From Mycobacterium sp. SMC-8 (GTDB taxonomy: Bacteria; Actinomycetota; Actinomycetes; Mycobacteriales; Mycobacteriaceae), in the NCBI RefSeq assembly GCF_025263565.1, contig NZ_CP079865.1:5952001-6016000 (forward strand): 64,000 nucleotides of DNA, read 5' to 3'. Position numbers and translations under genes: made by a program. This document shows, one piece after another, positions 28,323-36,710 of the stretch (positions are counted from its first letter, which is position 1; every line of letters starts with the position of its first letter). The notes beneath the pieces were generated by a model. The model saw only the letters and a program-made list of their open reading frames with translations. It was not told the DNA's origin and did no database searches.

Positions 28323-28811
28323 TCATGGGCAGCCGTTAGCCATCTCGTACGGCAGTCGAGTCAGTCGGACGTACATCGTGTAGCCAGAGCCTGCCACGAA
28401 GTGGAGCCGGAAGCCCTCGGTATCTCGAATCCACTCGTACACGGGGTCGGCCGATGCGGGGCACTCCTCCCAGCCGCCCCTCATGAGCTGCTCATCCACC
28501 CGACGATAGATTTGGCTCCGCAATTCCGTGTCGTCCTTCTTGCCGTTATATGACCAAACCCCGGCCATACCGTCGTTTTCCGTGCGGTACCAACTGACCC
28601 CTGGCGGCATTTCCAAGTTGGGCATCCCGGCCCAGCCTGACGACCCCGACGACGGCGCAGGGGCCGCGGACTCACTGGCCCGTGCCGCCATCGTCTCCGA
28701 GTATTGACTCTCCACATTGTCGCGGATCGTCTCAACGGTGCCATCGTCGATAGAGCAACCGCTCATTGCGGCCAATGCCGCCAACGCAGCGATAGCTGAA
28801 ATGGTCTTCAT
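28323..28811 (-). CDS. Putative lipoprotein, unknown function
   Basis: A 162-residue protein with a lipoprotein signal: MKTISAIAALAALAAMSGCS, where AMSGC is a good lipobox (Cys 19). A Ser/Ala/Pro linker follows (about 45-60), then a compact domain with WYRTENDGMAGVWSYNGKKD and a Cys near EECPASADPVYEW that may pair with the C-terminal Cys of NGCP. It should be anchored to the outer face of the membrane. I do not recognise the domain. It sits alone between the transposon block and the thioesterase. Confidence 0.75.
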   Translation of the reverse strand: MKTISAIAALAALAAMSGCSIDDGTVETIRDNVESQYSETMAARASESAAPAPSSGSSGWAGMPNLEMPPGVSWYRTENDGMAGVWSYNGKKDDTELRSQIYRRVDEQLMRGGWEECPASADPVYEWIRDTEGFRLHFVAGSGYTMYVRLTRLPYEMANGCP

Positions 28812-29129
28812 GATCGGACGGTACCTCCCGATCTGACGTTCGACGACGAAAATAAAATCCTTTGACCGGGGCCGCTTTCTGGCGACCCTTACTCGGCGGC
28901 GTCGTCATCGTTGAAGAGTTAGAGAGTTGTGCCCGTGCGGGCGCCGCGCGGGGGCCGGCGCTTGTGGAGGTCCCCAGGTTCGTTTCGACGGGGGTTGGTT
29001 CCGAATTAGTCCCGGAGGTCTGAGGGTCTCGTCATCGGCTTCAGAGACCGGAGCCCTCGACTACCGCTACCTCCTGCGGTGGCCGATACCGACGGGCGCG
29101 CCGGGTGCCGGTAGTTAGGCTCTCAGGCG
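28812..29129. other. Intergenic region upstream of the acyl-ACP thioesterase
   Basis: This 318-base gap is divergent between the lipoprotein and thioesterase genes and so should hold both promoters. A short stem (GGTCTC 29025-29030 with GAGACC 29044-29049) is present. A 63-codon plus-strand ORF from 28927 has no SD or recognisable sequence and I do not count it as a gene. Confidence 0.4.
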
Positions 29130-29903
29130 ATGCCCAACAACCCCGTCGACCATCGGCTGGCCGCACTGCCGGATTCCGGCTACGTCTACCGCACCGCGTG
29201 GCGGGTCGCCACCGGCGACATCGGCGGTGACCTGACTCTGCGCCTGGACAGTGTGGCGCGCTACATCCAGGAGGTCGGGGCCGAGAACCTCGTGGATGCC
29301 GGGGAAGCCGAAGCTCATCCGCATTGGCTCGTGCAACGCACCGTCATCGACGTGATCGAACCGATCGAATTCCCCAACGAGGTGTCCTTCAGCAGGTGGT
29401 GCTCGGCGCTGTCGCTGCGCTGGTGCACGATGCGTGTCGACCTCGTCGGCAGCGACGGCGGCCGCATCGAAACCGAGGGCTTCTGGATCGCGATGAACGC
29501 GAAAACGCTGACCCCGCAACGCGCCACGGACTCACTGATCGAGAAGTTCTCCACCACCACCGAGGAGCATCGGCTCAAATGGCGGCCCTGGCTGCAGAAT
29601 CCGGACGATGTCGACCAGCGGACACCGTTCGCCCTGCGACGCACCGACATCGACCTGTTCGAGCACGTCACCAACACCGCGTACTGGCACGCCATCCACG
29701 AGGTGATGGCCGTGGTGCCGGAAGTCTGCGCGCCGCCCTACCGCGCCGTGATCGAGTACCGCAAGCCGATCAAGTACGGCGAGGACGTCACGATCCGCTG
29801 GGCCTGTCGCGGCGACGCCACCGATCCGCAGGTCCACATCGCGATGACGGTCGGCGATGACGTGCGGGCGGCAGCCCTGTTGCGGCGGCTCTCGATAGGC
29901 TGA
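29130..29903 (+). CDS. Acyl-ACP thioesterase family protein
   Basis: A 257-residue double-hotdog protein of the fatty acyl-ACP thioesterase family, which releases fatty acids from ACP or CoA. The first hotdog has [20 protein letters not shown] and [13 protein letters not shown]; the second has [20 protein letters not shown], the family's catalytic Asn/His region. Length fits bacterial FAT-like proteins; Rv2001 is similar in M. tuberculosis, though not at this locus. It is four bases upstream of echA14 on the same strand, so the two probably share a transcript in acyl-chain metabolism. Confidence 0.85.
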   Translation: MPNNPVDHRLAALPDSGYVYRTAWRVATGDIGGDLTLRLDSVARYIQEVGAENLVDAGEAEAHPHWLVQRTVIDVIEPIEFPNEVSFSRWCSALSLRWCTMRVDLVGSDGGRIETEGFWIAMNAKTLTPQRATDSLIEKFSTTTEEHRLKWRPWLQNPDDVDQRTPFALRRTDIDLFEHVTNTAYWHAIHEVMAVVPEVCAPPYRAVIEYRKPIKYGEDVTIRWACRGDATDPQVHIAMTVGDDVRAAALLRRLSIG

Positions 29904-29907
29904 CCGG

Positions 29908-30660
29908 GTGCCCGAACTCGTACTGACGCAGGTCGAAGACCACGTCGCGCTGATCACCATCAACGATCCTGACCGCCGTAACGCGGTGACCGCGGAGATC
30001 TCCGCGGCCCTGCGCGCCGCGGTCGCAAACGCCGAGGCCGATCCCGGCGTGCACGCGGTGATCGTGACCGGCGCGGGCAAGGCGTTCTGCGCCGGTGCCG
30101 ACCTGACCGCCCTGGGCGAAGCGACCGAGGACAGGCTCAGGGTGATCTACGACGGATTCCTGGCCATCGCCGACTGCACGTTGCCGACGATCGCCGCGGT
30201 CAACGGCGCGGCCGTCGGTGCCGGACTGAATCTGGCGCTGGCCGCCGACGTCCGGATCGCCGGACCGGCCGCGCTGTTCGACCCGCGCTTCCAGAAGCTG
30301 GGCATCCATCCCGGTGGCGGCGCGACCTGGATGCTGAACCGCATCGTCGGGCCGCAGGCCGCCCGCGCCGCGCTGCTGTTCGGTATGCGGTTCGACGCCG
30401 ACGCCGCGGTGCGCCACGGTCTGGCACTCGAGGTCGCCGACGACCCGGTGGCCGCGGCCCGGCAGCTGGCCGCCGGCCCGGCCGCCGCGCCGCGCGAGGT
30501 CGTTCTAGCCACCAAGGCCTCCATGCGCGCGACCGCCAATCCGGGCACGGTCGATGTCGATCAACACCGGCTCGCGGTCGACATCGAGATCGTGCCGCAG
30601 GCCCGTTCGATCGAGTCGCCTGAGTTCGCGGCCCGGCTGGCCGCGGCCAAGCGCAAGTAG
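29908..30660 (+). CDS. echA14: Enoyl-CoA hydratase/isomerase family protein
   Basis: A 250-residue crotonase-fold protein (Rv2486-like). It shows the oxyanion-hole segments [14 protein letters not shown] and [20 protein letters not shown], and [20 protein letters not shown]. In this last block one of the two catalytic Glu of classical hydratases is replaced (IHPGGGATW), so the chemistry may differ from simple hydration. It lies immediately after the thioesterase gene and converges on bkdC with two bases between stops. Confidence 0.88.
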   Translation: MPELVLTQVEDHVALITINDPDRRNAVTAEISAALRAAVANAEADPGVHAVIVTGAGKAFCAGADLTALGEATEDRLRVIYDGFLAIADCTLPTIAAVNGAAVGAGLNLALAADVRIAGPAALFDPRFQKLGIHPGGGATWMLNRIVGPQAARAALLFGMRFDADAAVRHGLALEVADDPVAAARQLAAGPAAAPREVVLATKASMRATANPGTVDVDQHRLAVDIEIVPQARSIESPEFAARLAAAKRK

Positions 30661-30661
30661 C

Positions 30662-31813
30662 TCACAGGTCGAGCAGCGTCAGCTCCGGCGCCTCGATCAG
30701 CGAGCGCAGCCCGCCGAGGAACGCGGCGACCTGAGCACCGTCGGCGACGCGGTGGTCGAACGCGCAGGTGAGCCTCATCGTCGGCTGCGCCGCCACGGTT
30801 CCGTCGACCACCACCGGGCGCGGCTTCAGAGCGCCCACGCCGAGGATCGCCGCCTCGGGGTGATTGATCACCGGAATCCCGTCATCGAGACCGAGGGCCC
30901 CGAAGTTCGACACCGTGAACGTCGAGCCCTGCAGCTCAACGGGTTTCACGGTACCGTCGCGGGCAGCGGCGGCCAGGCGGGCGACCTCGTCGGCGAGCTG
31001 TCGGGTGGTCCGGCGCTGCGCGTCGGTCACCACCGGGACCAGGAGCCCCCGGGGCGCTGCGACACCGACGCCGAGGTGGACCGCGTCGTGGACATGGATG
31101 CGCGGACCGTCGGCGGTGTCCACCCAGGTCGAGTTCAGCGCCGGATGGCGACACAGCGTGACGACCAGCAGGCGCACAACGAGCGCGAACGGCGTCACCG
31201 AATCGGCGCCCGCGTCTCTGAATCGGTCCCGCAGCCGCAACAGCGCGGTCCCGTCAACCTCGACCGAGGCAGTCGCGTCCGGAATCTCCCGGCGCGACAA
31301 CGCCATCCGTCGGGCCATCTCCAGCCGGACACCGGTGACCGCGGCGTCCGATGCCGGCGCGTCGGCCGCGGCCAGCACGTCGTCACGGGTGACGATGCCG
31401 TCCGGTCCCGCGCCGTCCAGCCGCGTCAGATCAACCTCCAGATCAGCGGCCAGTTTGCGCACCGGCGGTTTGGCCCTGGCCCGTCGCCGGCTGGCGTCCA
31501 TGGTGTCGTCCGCACCGTAACCGACCAGCACCGGACGGCGTGCCGGCCGGTCCGTTCCCGCCACCTCACTGTCTGTGCTGATGCGCACCAGCACCGAACC
31601 GACCGGAAGCGTCTGGCCTTCCCTACCACCGAGTTCGACGATCCGGCCGGCGTATGGGCTGGGGATCTCGACCTGCGCCTTGTTGGTCTCGACGGTGCAG
31701 AGCGGCTGGTTGAGCTCGACCTCGTCGCCGACCGCGACGTTCCACTCGGTGACCGTGGCGTCTTCGAGGCCTTCGCCGAGGTCGGGGACCAAGAAATCCT
31801 GCACCGTGCTCAT
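30662..31813 (-). CDS. bkdC: Branched-chain alpha-ketoacid dehydrogenase E2 (dihydrolipoyl acyltransferase)
   Basis: A 383-residue E2 subunit (Rv2495c). Residues 1-78 are a lipoyl domain with the lipoylated Lys in [17 protein letters not shown] peripheral-subunit-binding domain follows at about 115-150 ([20 protein letters not shown]). The C-terminal catalytic domain has [20 protein letters not shown] and the active-site [19 protein letters not shown]. It transfers the acyl group from E1 to CoA. The ATG overlaps the bkdB stop by four bases (ATGA). The branched-chain rather than pyruvate role is taken from the M. tuberculosis homologue and the neighbouring leucine genes. Confidence 0.93.
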   Translation of the reverse strand: MSTVQDFLVPDLGEGLEDATVTEWNVAVGDEVELNQPLCTVETNKAQVEIPSPYAGRIVELGGREGQTLPVGSVLVRISTDSEVAGTDRPARRPVLVGYGADDTMDASRRRARAKPPVRKLAADLEVDLTRLDGAGPDGIVTRDDVLAAADAPASDAAVTGVRLEMARRMALSRREIPDATASVEVDGTALLRLRDRFRDAGADSVTPFALVVRLLVVTLCRHPALNSTWVDTADGPRIHVHDAVHLGVGVAAPRGLLVPVVTDAQRRTTRQLADEVARLAAAARDGTVKPVELQGSTFTVSNFGALGLDDGIPVINHPEAAILGVGALKPRPVVVDGTVAAQPTMRLTCAFDHRVADGAQVAAFLGGLRSLIEAPELTLLDL

Positions 31814-32859
31814 GGCCGGCTCATCGCGTTCTCGACGCAGTCGAGCAGTCGGTCCACCCCCGGCAGCCACAGCTTCTCCAGCCGCGCCGGTGGATACGGG
31901 GTGTCGAACCCGGTGGCGCGCAACACCGGCGCCTCCAACTCGTAGAAGCACTCCTCCTGGATCCGGGCGGCCAGCTCGGCGCCGAATCCCAGCGTGCGTG
32001 ACCCCTCGTGCATCACCACGGCGCGACCTGTCTTGCGCACCGACGCCGCGACGGTGTCGAAGTCCAACGGATTCAACGACCGCAGGTCGACCACCTCGAG
32101 GCTGTGGGCGCAGATGTCGGCGGTGTTGAGTGCGGTCGCCACCAACGGTCCGTAGGTGATCACGGTGACATCGCCGCCGTGGCAGCGGATCTCGGCCCGG
32201 CCGATCGGCGGTGCGGGGTTGCCGGTGTCGACCGGTTCCTTGGCCCAGTAGCGGCGCTTGGGTTCCAGGAAGATCACCGGGTCCCGGGCGGCGATGGCGT
32301 AGCGCAGCAGCCAGTACGCGTCGGTCGGCGTGGACGGGACCACCACCTTCAGGCCCGCGGTGTGCAGCCAGTACGTCTCGGTCGATTCCGAATGGTGTTC
32401 CACCGCGCCGATGCCACCGAACGACGGGATCCGCACGGTCACCGGCATGTCAAGGTCACCGCGGGTCCGCATGCGGTACTTCGCCAGATGACTGACCATC
32501 TGGTCGAACGCCGGCGCGGCGAAACCGTCGAACTGGATTTCGGGGACCGGAACCAGGCCGCGGATCGCCATCCCGATCGCGACGCCGATGATCGCGGACT
32601 CGGCCAGCGGGGTGTCGAAACACCGCTGTTCGCCGAAGGTTCGGGCGAGCCCCTCGGTGACCCGGAAGACACCGCCCAGGGTCGCGACGTCCTCGCCGAA
32701 GACGTGGACGCGCTCGTCCACCCGCATCGCGTCGTGCAGTGCGCGATTGATCGCCTGCGCCATCGACATCGGGTTGCCCGAGGCTGCCGGCTCGGGCGTC
32801 CGGTCCGGCTCGGGGGCGTCGTCGTCGAAACCGAAGGGCCGCTCGATGAGTTGGGTCAT
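31810..32859 (-). CDS. bkdB: Branched-chain alpha-ketoacid dehydrogenase E1 beta
   Basis: A 349-residue transketolase-like beta subunit (Rv2496c). Typical segments are [60 protein letters not shown] and [18 protein letters not shown]. With BkdA it forms the thiamine-diphosphate E1 that decarboxylates branched 2-oxoacids. It starts two bases after the bkdA stop and overlaps bkdC. The N-terminal 30 residues are an extension before the conserved core. Confidence 0.94.
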   Translation of the reverse strand: MTQLIERPFGFDDDAPEPDRTPEPAASGNPMSMAQAINRALHDAMRVDERVHVFGEDVATLGGVFRVTEGLARTFGEQRCFDTPLAESAIIGVAIGMAIRGLVPVPEIQFDGFAAPAFDQMVSHLAKYRMRTRGDLDMPVTVRIPSFGGIGAVEHHSESTETYWLHTAGLKVVVPSTPTDAYWLLRYAIAARDPVIFLEPKRRYWAKEPVDTGNPAPPIGRAEIRCHGGDVTVITYGPLVATALNTADICAHSLEVVDLRSLNPLDFDTVAASVRKTGRAVVMHEGSRTLGFGAELAARIQEECFYELEAPVLRATGFDTPYPPARLEKLWLPGVDRLLDCVENAMSRP

Positions 32860-32860
32860 C

Positions 32861-33946
32861 TCACGCCTCCTTCGCCAGTTCGTCCAACAGCTCGTCGCGC
32901 TGCCGGGACAGCTCCGGGGTGATGTCGTGGTAGACCGTGTCGAACACCTCGCCGACGTCGATATCGGGCTCGTGGATCACCGCGTCACGCAGCTCAGCGC
33001 GGAGCCGCTGCGCACGGTGTGCGACGCGGTCCTCCAGCCGCTGCGTCCATACCCCGCGGTGCTGCAGGTAGGTGCGGTACCGGGTGATGGGATCCCTTGC
33101 GCGCCAACGCTCCACCTCCTCGTCGGACCGGTACCGGGTCGGGTCGTCGGAGGTGGTGTGCGGGCCCATCCGGTAGGTCACCGCCTCGATGAATGTCGGA
33201 CCGCCGCCGCCCCGCGCCCGGGCCGCGGCACGTTCGGTCACCGCGTAGCAGGCCAGCACGTCGTTGCCGTCGACCCGCACCCCGGGCATGCCGTATCCGA
33301 TCGCCCGGTGCGCCAGTGTCGGACCGGCATGCTGGCGTTGCACCGGCACCGAGATGGCCCACTGGTTGTTCTGCACGAAGAACACGCACGGCGCACCGAA
33401 CACCGCGGCCAGGTTGAGCGCCTCGTGCGCATCGCCCTCGGAGGTGGCGCCGTCACCCAGGAACGCGACCGTCACCGAATCCTCGCCCAGACGCTGGGCG
33501 GCCATCGCGGCACCGACCGCGTGCAGTCCGTGGGTGCCGATCGGTATCGATACCGGGGCCACGCACTTGTCCGTGAATCCCAGTCCGCCGTGCCACCGTC
33601 CCCGCCACAGCGCACCCAGCTGGGCCGGTGCGATCGACCGCACCAGGAACGCGCCCAGTTCGCGGTACTGGGGGAACAGCCAGTCGGTCTTGCGCAGGCA
33701 CGCCGCGGCGCCGATCTGGGCGGCCTCCTGACCACGGCAGGACGCGAACAACGCCAGCTCGCCCTGGCGCTGCAGGTTGACGAACTCGGTGTCGAGCTCG
33801 CGGGTGACGACCATCGACTCGTAGAGCCAGGCCAGTGTCTCGGGTGGGAGGTCTCTGCGGTATCGGGATTCGGCGGTGGCTGCGCCGTCGGGCGCCACCA
33901 GTTGAATCGGCTCGCCGAGCTCAGCAAGCGCCGACAATCCAGCCAT
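32861..33946 (-). CDS. bkdA: Branched-chain alpha-ketoacid dehydrogenase E1 alpha
   Basis: A 361-residue E1 alpha subunit (Rv2497c). The thiamine-diphosphate motif is GDGATSEGDAHEALNLAAVF, with the conserved NNQWAISVPVQRQ after it. Other family segments are CRGQEAAQIGAAACLRKTDW and the regulatory-loop region YRMGPHTTSDDPTRYR. The ATG at 33946 has AGGAGG four bases upstream; the open frame extends to 34051 but without support. It is first in the bkdABC operon. A CRP-like site lies about 180 bases upstream. Confidence 0.95.
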   Translation of the reverse strand: MAGLSALAELGEPIQLVAPDGAATAESRYRRDLPPETLAWLYESMVVTRELDTEFVNLQRQGELALFASCRGQEAAQIGAAACLRKTDWLFPQYRELGAFLVRSIAPAQLGALWRGRWHGGLGFTDKCVAPVSIPIGTHGLHAVGAAMAAQRLGEDSVTVAFLGDGATSEGDAHEALNLAAVFGAPCVFFVQNNQWAISVPVQRQHAGPTLAHRAIGYGMPGVRVDGNDVLACYAVTERAAARARGGGGPTFIEAVTYRMGPHTTSDDPTRYRSDEEVERWRARDPITRYRTYLQHRGVWTQRLEDRVAHRAQRLRAELRDAVIHEPDIDVGEVFDTVYHDITPELSRQRDELLDELAKEA

Positions 33947-34219
33947 ACCGCCTCCTAGGGTCACTGCGGCGGATCGCGCCGTCAGACGACTGAGGTGCTC
34001 AGGGCAGCGGCGGCAGAGCCGGACTCCTGGTGTGGAGCTGTCGGCCGGCACCGGGGTTGTGGCGCCGGGTCGACGATGCGCTGTGCTCGCCGTAGCACTG
34101 GGGCACCCCCATTATGCCGACGAACTGTGAACCAGACCACAAATGACGCGGCGCGCGTCGTCGTCAAAGGCACCCCCACGGGGGGATGGACGCCGGGCCG
34201 ACGGGTTAGGCCGTCGCAG
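33947..34219. other. Intergenic region between citE and bkdA
   Basis: This 273-base gap separates the leucine operon from bkdABC, both on the minus strand, and should contain the bkd promoter. It holds a CRP-like site and two G/C-run words (GGGGCACCCCCATT near 34111 and GGCACCCCCACGGGGGG near 34169). No gene is evident. Confidence 0.45.
34126..34141. promoter_or_regulatory. Candidate CRP-type (cAMP receptor protein) site
   Basis: TGTGAACCAGACCACA matches the mycobacterial CRP consensus TGTGANNNNNNTCACA at nine of ten defined bases. It lies in the bkdABC upstream region, about 180 bases before bkdA. The position would suit an upstream activator or repressor site, but no promoter could be fixed by eye. 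Confidence 0.35.
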
Positions 34220-35023
34220 CTAGGGCGCCAGAGCCACGATGCGCTCGGCGCGCCGCAACACCGGCATGTCGACCATCTGACCCTCGAACTGGAAAACGCC
34301 TCGCTGGGTGCGCGCGGTGTCGAGGACACGGCGGGCCCACTCCACCTCGCCATCGGTGGGTGTGTAGCCGGCCCGGATCACCGCGACCTGAGACGGGTGG
34401 ATGGCCACCTTGGCGTCGAACCCGACCGCGACGGCGTCGTCGACCTCGGCACGCAGGCCGTCGAGGTTCTTGATGTCGAGATACACCGAGTCCAACGCCA
34501 GCCGGCCGTACGCCTTGGCGGCCAGCAACGTCTGCGAACGCACGTGGCGGGCCACCTCGCGGTATGAGCCGTCGGGGTAGCGATTGGCCGTCCCGCCGAG
34601 CACGGCGAACAGATCCTCGGCACCCCACATCAGGGCGTACGCGTTGTCCACGCGCGCCAGGTCGACCACATTGAGCGCACCGAGCGGTGTTTCGATGAGC
34701 ACCACGACCTGCCGGGGGGCGAGCGCGGCGACCTGCTCCGGTGACTTGGTCTTGGCGAGCATCACCGTCGTGTACGACGTGCCGGCCAGCGCCTCGAGGT
34801 CGAGTTCGTGGTCGGGGGTGCCGGCGGGGTTGACCCGCACCACGGTGCGCGCCGGATCCAACGGGGTGTCGACGAGCGCTTTGCGCGCGGCCTCGCGATC
34901 CTTGGCAGCCACACCGTCCTCCAGATCGAGGATCACGATATCGGCTGCTGCAGCGGCCTTCTCGAATCGCTCCGGCCTGTCAGCCGGGCAGAACAACCAC
35001 GCGGGACCGACAGCCAGTGCCAT
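34220..35023 (-). CDS. citE: CitE-like beta-hydroxyacyl-CoA lyase
   Basis: A 267-residue TIM-barrel lyase (Rv2498c). Characteristic segments are GPAWLFCPADRPERFEKAAA, VILDLEDGVAAKDREAARKA (acidic Mg site), VLIETPLGALNV, LMWGAEDLFAVLGGTANR and AIHPSQVAVIRAGYTPTD. The M. tuberculosis homologue cleaves citramalyl-CoA and HMG-CoA-type substrates in itaconate and leucine breakdown and is not a citrate lyase; I infer the same here from the leucine operon. ATG 35023 has GGAG at seven bases; the upstream GTG at 35029 overlaps the maoC stop but has no room for an SD. Confidence 0.9.
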   Translation of the reverse strand: MALAVGPAWLFCPADRPERFEKAAAAADIVILDLEDGVAAKDREAARKALVDTPLDPARTVVRVNPAGTPDHELDLEALAGTSYTTVMLAKTKSPEQVAALAPRQVVVLIETPLGALNVVDLARVDNAYALMWGAEDLFAVLGGTANRYPDGSYREVARHVRSQTLLAAKAYGRLALDSVYLDIKNLDGLRAEVDDAVAVGFDAKVAIHPSQVAVIRAGYTPTDGEVEWARRVLDTARTQRGVFQFEGQMVDMPVLRRAERIVALAP

Positions 35024-35025
35024 CG

Positions 35026-35520
35026 TCACTCTCCTTCGGGGCGCTTGCGCACCATGGTCTTGCGCGACGCCGTGGCCACGATGTCGCCGTGCTGGTTGCG
35101 GCCGGTGTGGGCGAAGGTCACGATGCCCTCGCCCGGGCGGCTCTTGGACTCCCGCTTGTCGACGACCTCGGTCTCGGCGTACAGCGTGTCACCGTGGAAC
35201 AGTGGCTTCGGGAATGCGACCTCACCGAAACCGAGATTGCCGACGATGGTGCCCTGCGTGAGCTGCGCGACGGACAGACCGACCAGCGTCGAGAGCGTGA
35301 ACATCGAGTTGACCAGGCGCTGGTGGAACGGCGGCAACGCATCCGAGAACGCGGCGTCAAGGTGTAACGCCTGAGTGTTCATCGTCAGTGTGGTGAACAA
35401 GACGTTGTCGGCCTCGGTGATCGTGCGCCCCGGCCGGTGCTGGTAGAGTACGCCGGTCTCGAACTCCTCGAACCAGAGCCCGCGCTGGACGACGATCGTC
35501 TTCGGGGTCACATCGCTCAT
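35026..35520 (-). CDS. MaoC-like hotdog hydratase (Rv2499c-like)
   Basis: A 164-residue hotdog protein. The hydratase region reads TLTMNTQALHLDAAFSDALP, with the His-containing helix, and FPKPLFHGDTLYAETEVVDK is a typical MaoC strand pair. The N-terminus GLWFEEFETGVLYQHRPGRT is also typical. It is probably a 2-enoyl-CoA hydratase in the operon's branched acyl-CoA route. The ATG shares one base with the fadE19 stop (TAATG), and its stop overlaps the citE start region, so translation is coupled. Confidence 0.87.
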   Translation of the reverse strand: MSDVTPKTIVVQRGLWFEEFETGVLYQHRPGRTITEADNVLFTTLTMNTQALHLDAAFSDALPPFHQRLVNSMFTLSTLVGLSVAQLTQGTIVGNLGFGEVAFPKPLFHGDTLYAETEVVDKRESKSRPGEGIVTFAHTGRNQHGDIVATASRKTMVRKRPEGE

Positions 35521-36680
35521 TACAGACCCAGCTCCCGCCCGATCAGCATCAGCTGCACCTCCGTTGTGCCCTCGCCGATTTCGAGGATCTTGCTGTCGCG
35601 GTAGTGTCGTGCCACGGGATACTCGTTCATGAACCCGTAGCCGCCGAAGATCTGCGTGGCGTCGCGGGCGTTGTCCATCGCCGCTTCACTCGAGACCAGC
35701 TTGGCCACCGCGGCGGCCTTCTTGAAGGGCTTGCCCGCGAGCATCAGCGCGGCGGCGTCGTAGTAAGCCGCGCGGGCGGCGTGCGCCCTGGCTTCCATCC
35801 TGGCGATCTTGAACGCGATCGCCTGATTGGTACCGATCGCCCGGCCGAAGGCGTGCCGCTCCTTGGCGTACTTCACGCTTTCGTCGACGCATCCTTGGGC
35901 GGCACCGACCGACAGCGCCGCGATCGCGATCCGACCCTCGTCGAGGATCCGCAGGAAGTTGGCATAGCCGCGGCCGCGTTCGCCGAGCAGGTTCTCCTCG
36001 GGCACACGCACGTCGTCGAAGCTGAGCGGGTGGGTGTCCGACGCGTTCCAACCGACCTTGTTGTAGGCCGGTTCGGCGGTGAACCCCGGTGTCGGCACCG
36101 GCACCAGAATCGACGAGATCTCCTTCTTGCCGCCGGTCTCCCCGGTGACCGCGGTGACCGTGACCAGCTTGGTGATGTCGGTTCCCGAATTGGTGATGAA
36201 CTGTTTGGACCCGTTGATCACCCAGTGTCCGTCGTCGAGCCGGGCGGTCGTCTTCGTCGCCCCAGCGTCACTACCTCCGCCTGCTTCGGTCAAACCAAAA
36301 GCGCCCAAAGCCTTTCCGCTCGCCAGCAGCGGCAGCCACTCCTGCCTCTGGGCCTCCGTGCCGAACCGGTAGACCGGCATCGCACCCAGCGAGACGCCGG
36401 CCTCCAGGGTGATCGCCACGCTCTGGTCGACCTTACCCAGCTCTTCGAGCGCCAGGCACAGCGCGAAGTAGTCGCCGCCCATGCCGCCGTACTCCTCGGG
36501 GAACGGCAGGCCGAACAACCCCATCTCGGCCATCCCCGAGACCACCTCGTACGGGAACGAGTGCTCTTCGTCGTGCTTGGCCGCGACCGGCGCCACCACG
36601 CTCTGCGCGAAATCCCGCACGGTCTTGGCCAGCTGCTCGTAATGGTCGGGAAGTGTCCCGGTGGCCAGGTTATTGTTCAT
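35520..36680 (-). CDS. fadE19: Acyl-CoA dehydrogenase FadE19 (isovaleryl-CoA type)
   Basis: A 386-residue FAD enzyme (Rv2500c) introducing a double bond into a short branched acyl-CoA. Segments: PFPEEYGGMGGDYFALCLAL, KALGAFGLTEAGGGSDAGAT (FAD/substrate loop), KQFITNSG, SVGAAQGCVDESVKYAKERH, and the C-terminal IFGGYGFMNEYPVARHYRDS with KILEIGEGTTEVQLMLIGRE. The Glu in EIGEGTTE is in the usual region near the substrate. Context with a methylcrotonyl-CoA-type carboxylase points to isovaleryl-CoA from leucine. It starts 30 bases after accA1. Confidence 0.93.
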   Translation of the reverse strand: MNNNLATGTLPDHYEQLAKTVRDFAQSVVAPVAAKHDEEHSFPYEVVSGMAEMGLFGLPFPEEYGGMGGDYFALCLALEELGKVDQSVAITLEAGVSLGAMPVYRFGTEAQRQEWLPLLASGKALGAFGLTEAGGGSDAGATKTTARLDDGHWVINGSKQFITNSGTDITKLVTVTAVTGETGGKKEISSILVPVPTPGFTAEPAYNKVGWNASDTHPLSFDDVRVPEENLLGERGRGYANFLRILDEGRIAIAALSVGAAQGCVDESVKYAKERHAFGRAIGTNQAIAFKIARMEARAHAARAAYYDAAALMLAGKPFKKAAAVAKLVSSEAAMDNARDATQIFGGYGFMNEYPVARHYRDSKILEIGEGTTEVQLMLIGRELGL

Positions 36681-36710
36681 GCGCGATTCGCTCCGCTTCT
36701 CGCTGGACTG

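Noticed and set aside
28927..29118. 63-codon plus-strand ORF upstream of the thioesterase
   Set aside because: No ribosome-binding site, no recognisable sequence, and it occupies the expected promoter region.
21799..29129. Prophage or integrative element at tRNA-Arg
   Set aside because: No integrase, no phage structural genes and no duplicated tRNA end were seen; only independent insertion sequences are present.
33947..34219. Plus-strand ORF 33995-34567 across the citE-bkdA gap
   Set aside because: More than half of it is antisense to citE and it has no SD or domain.
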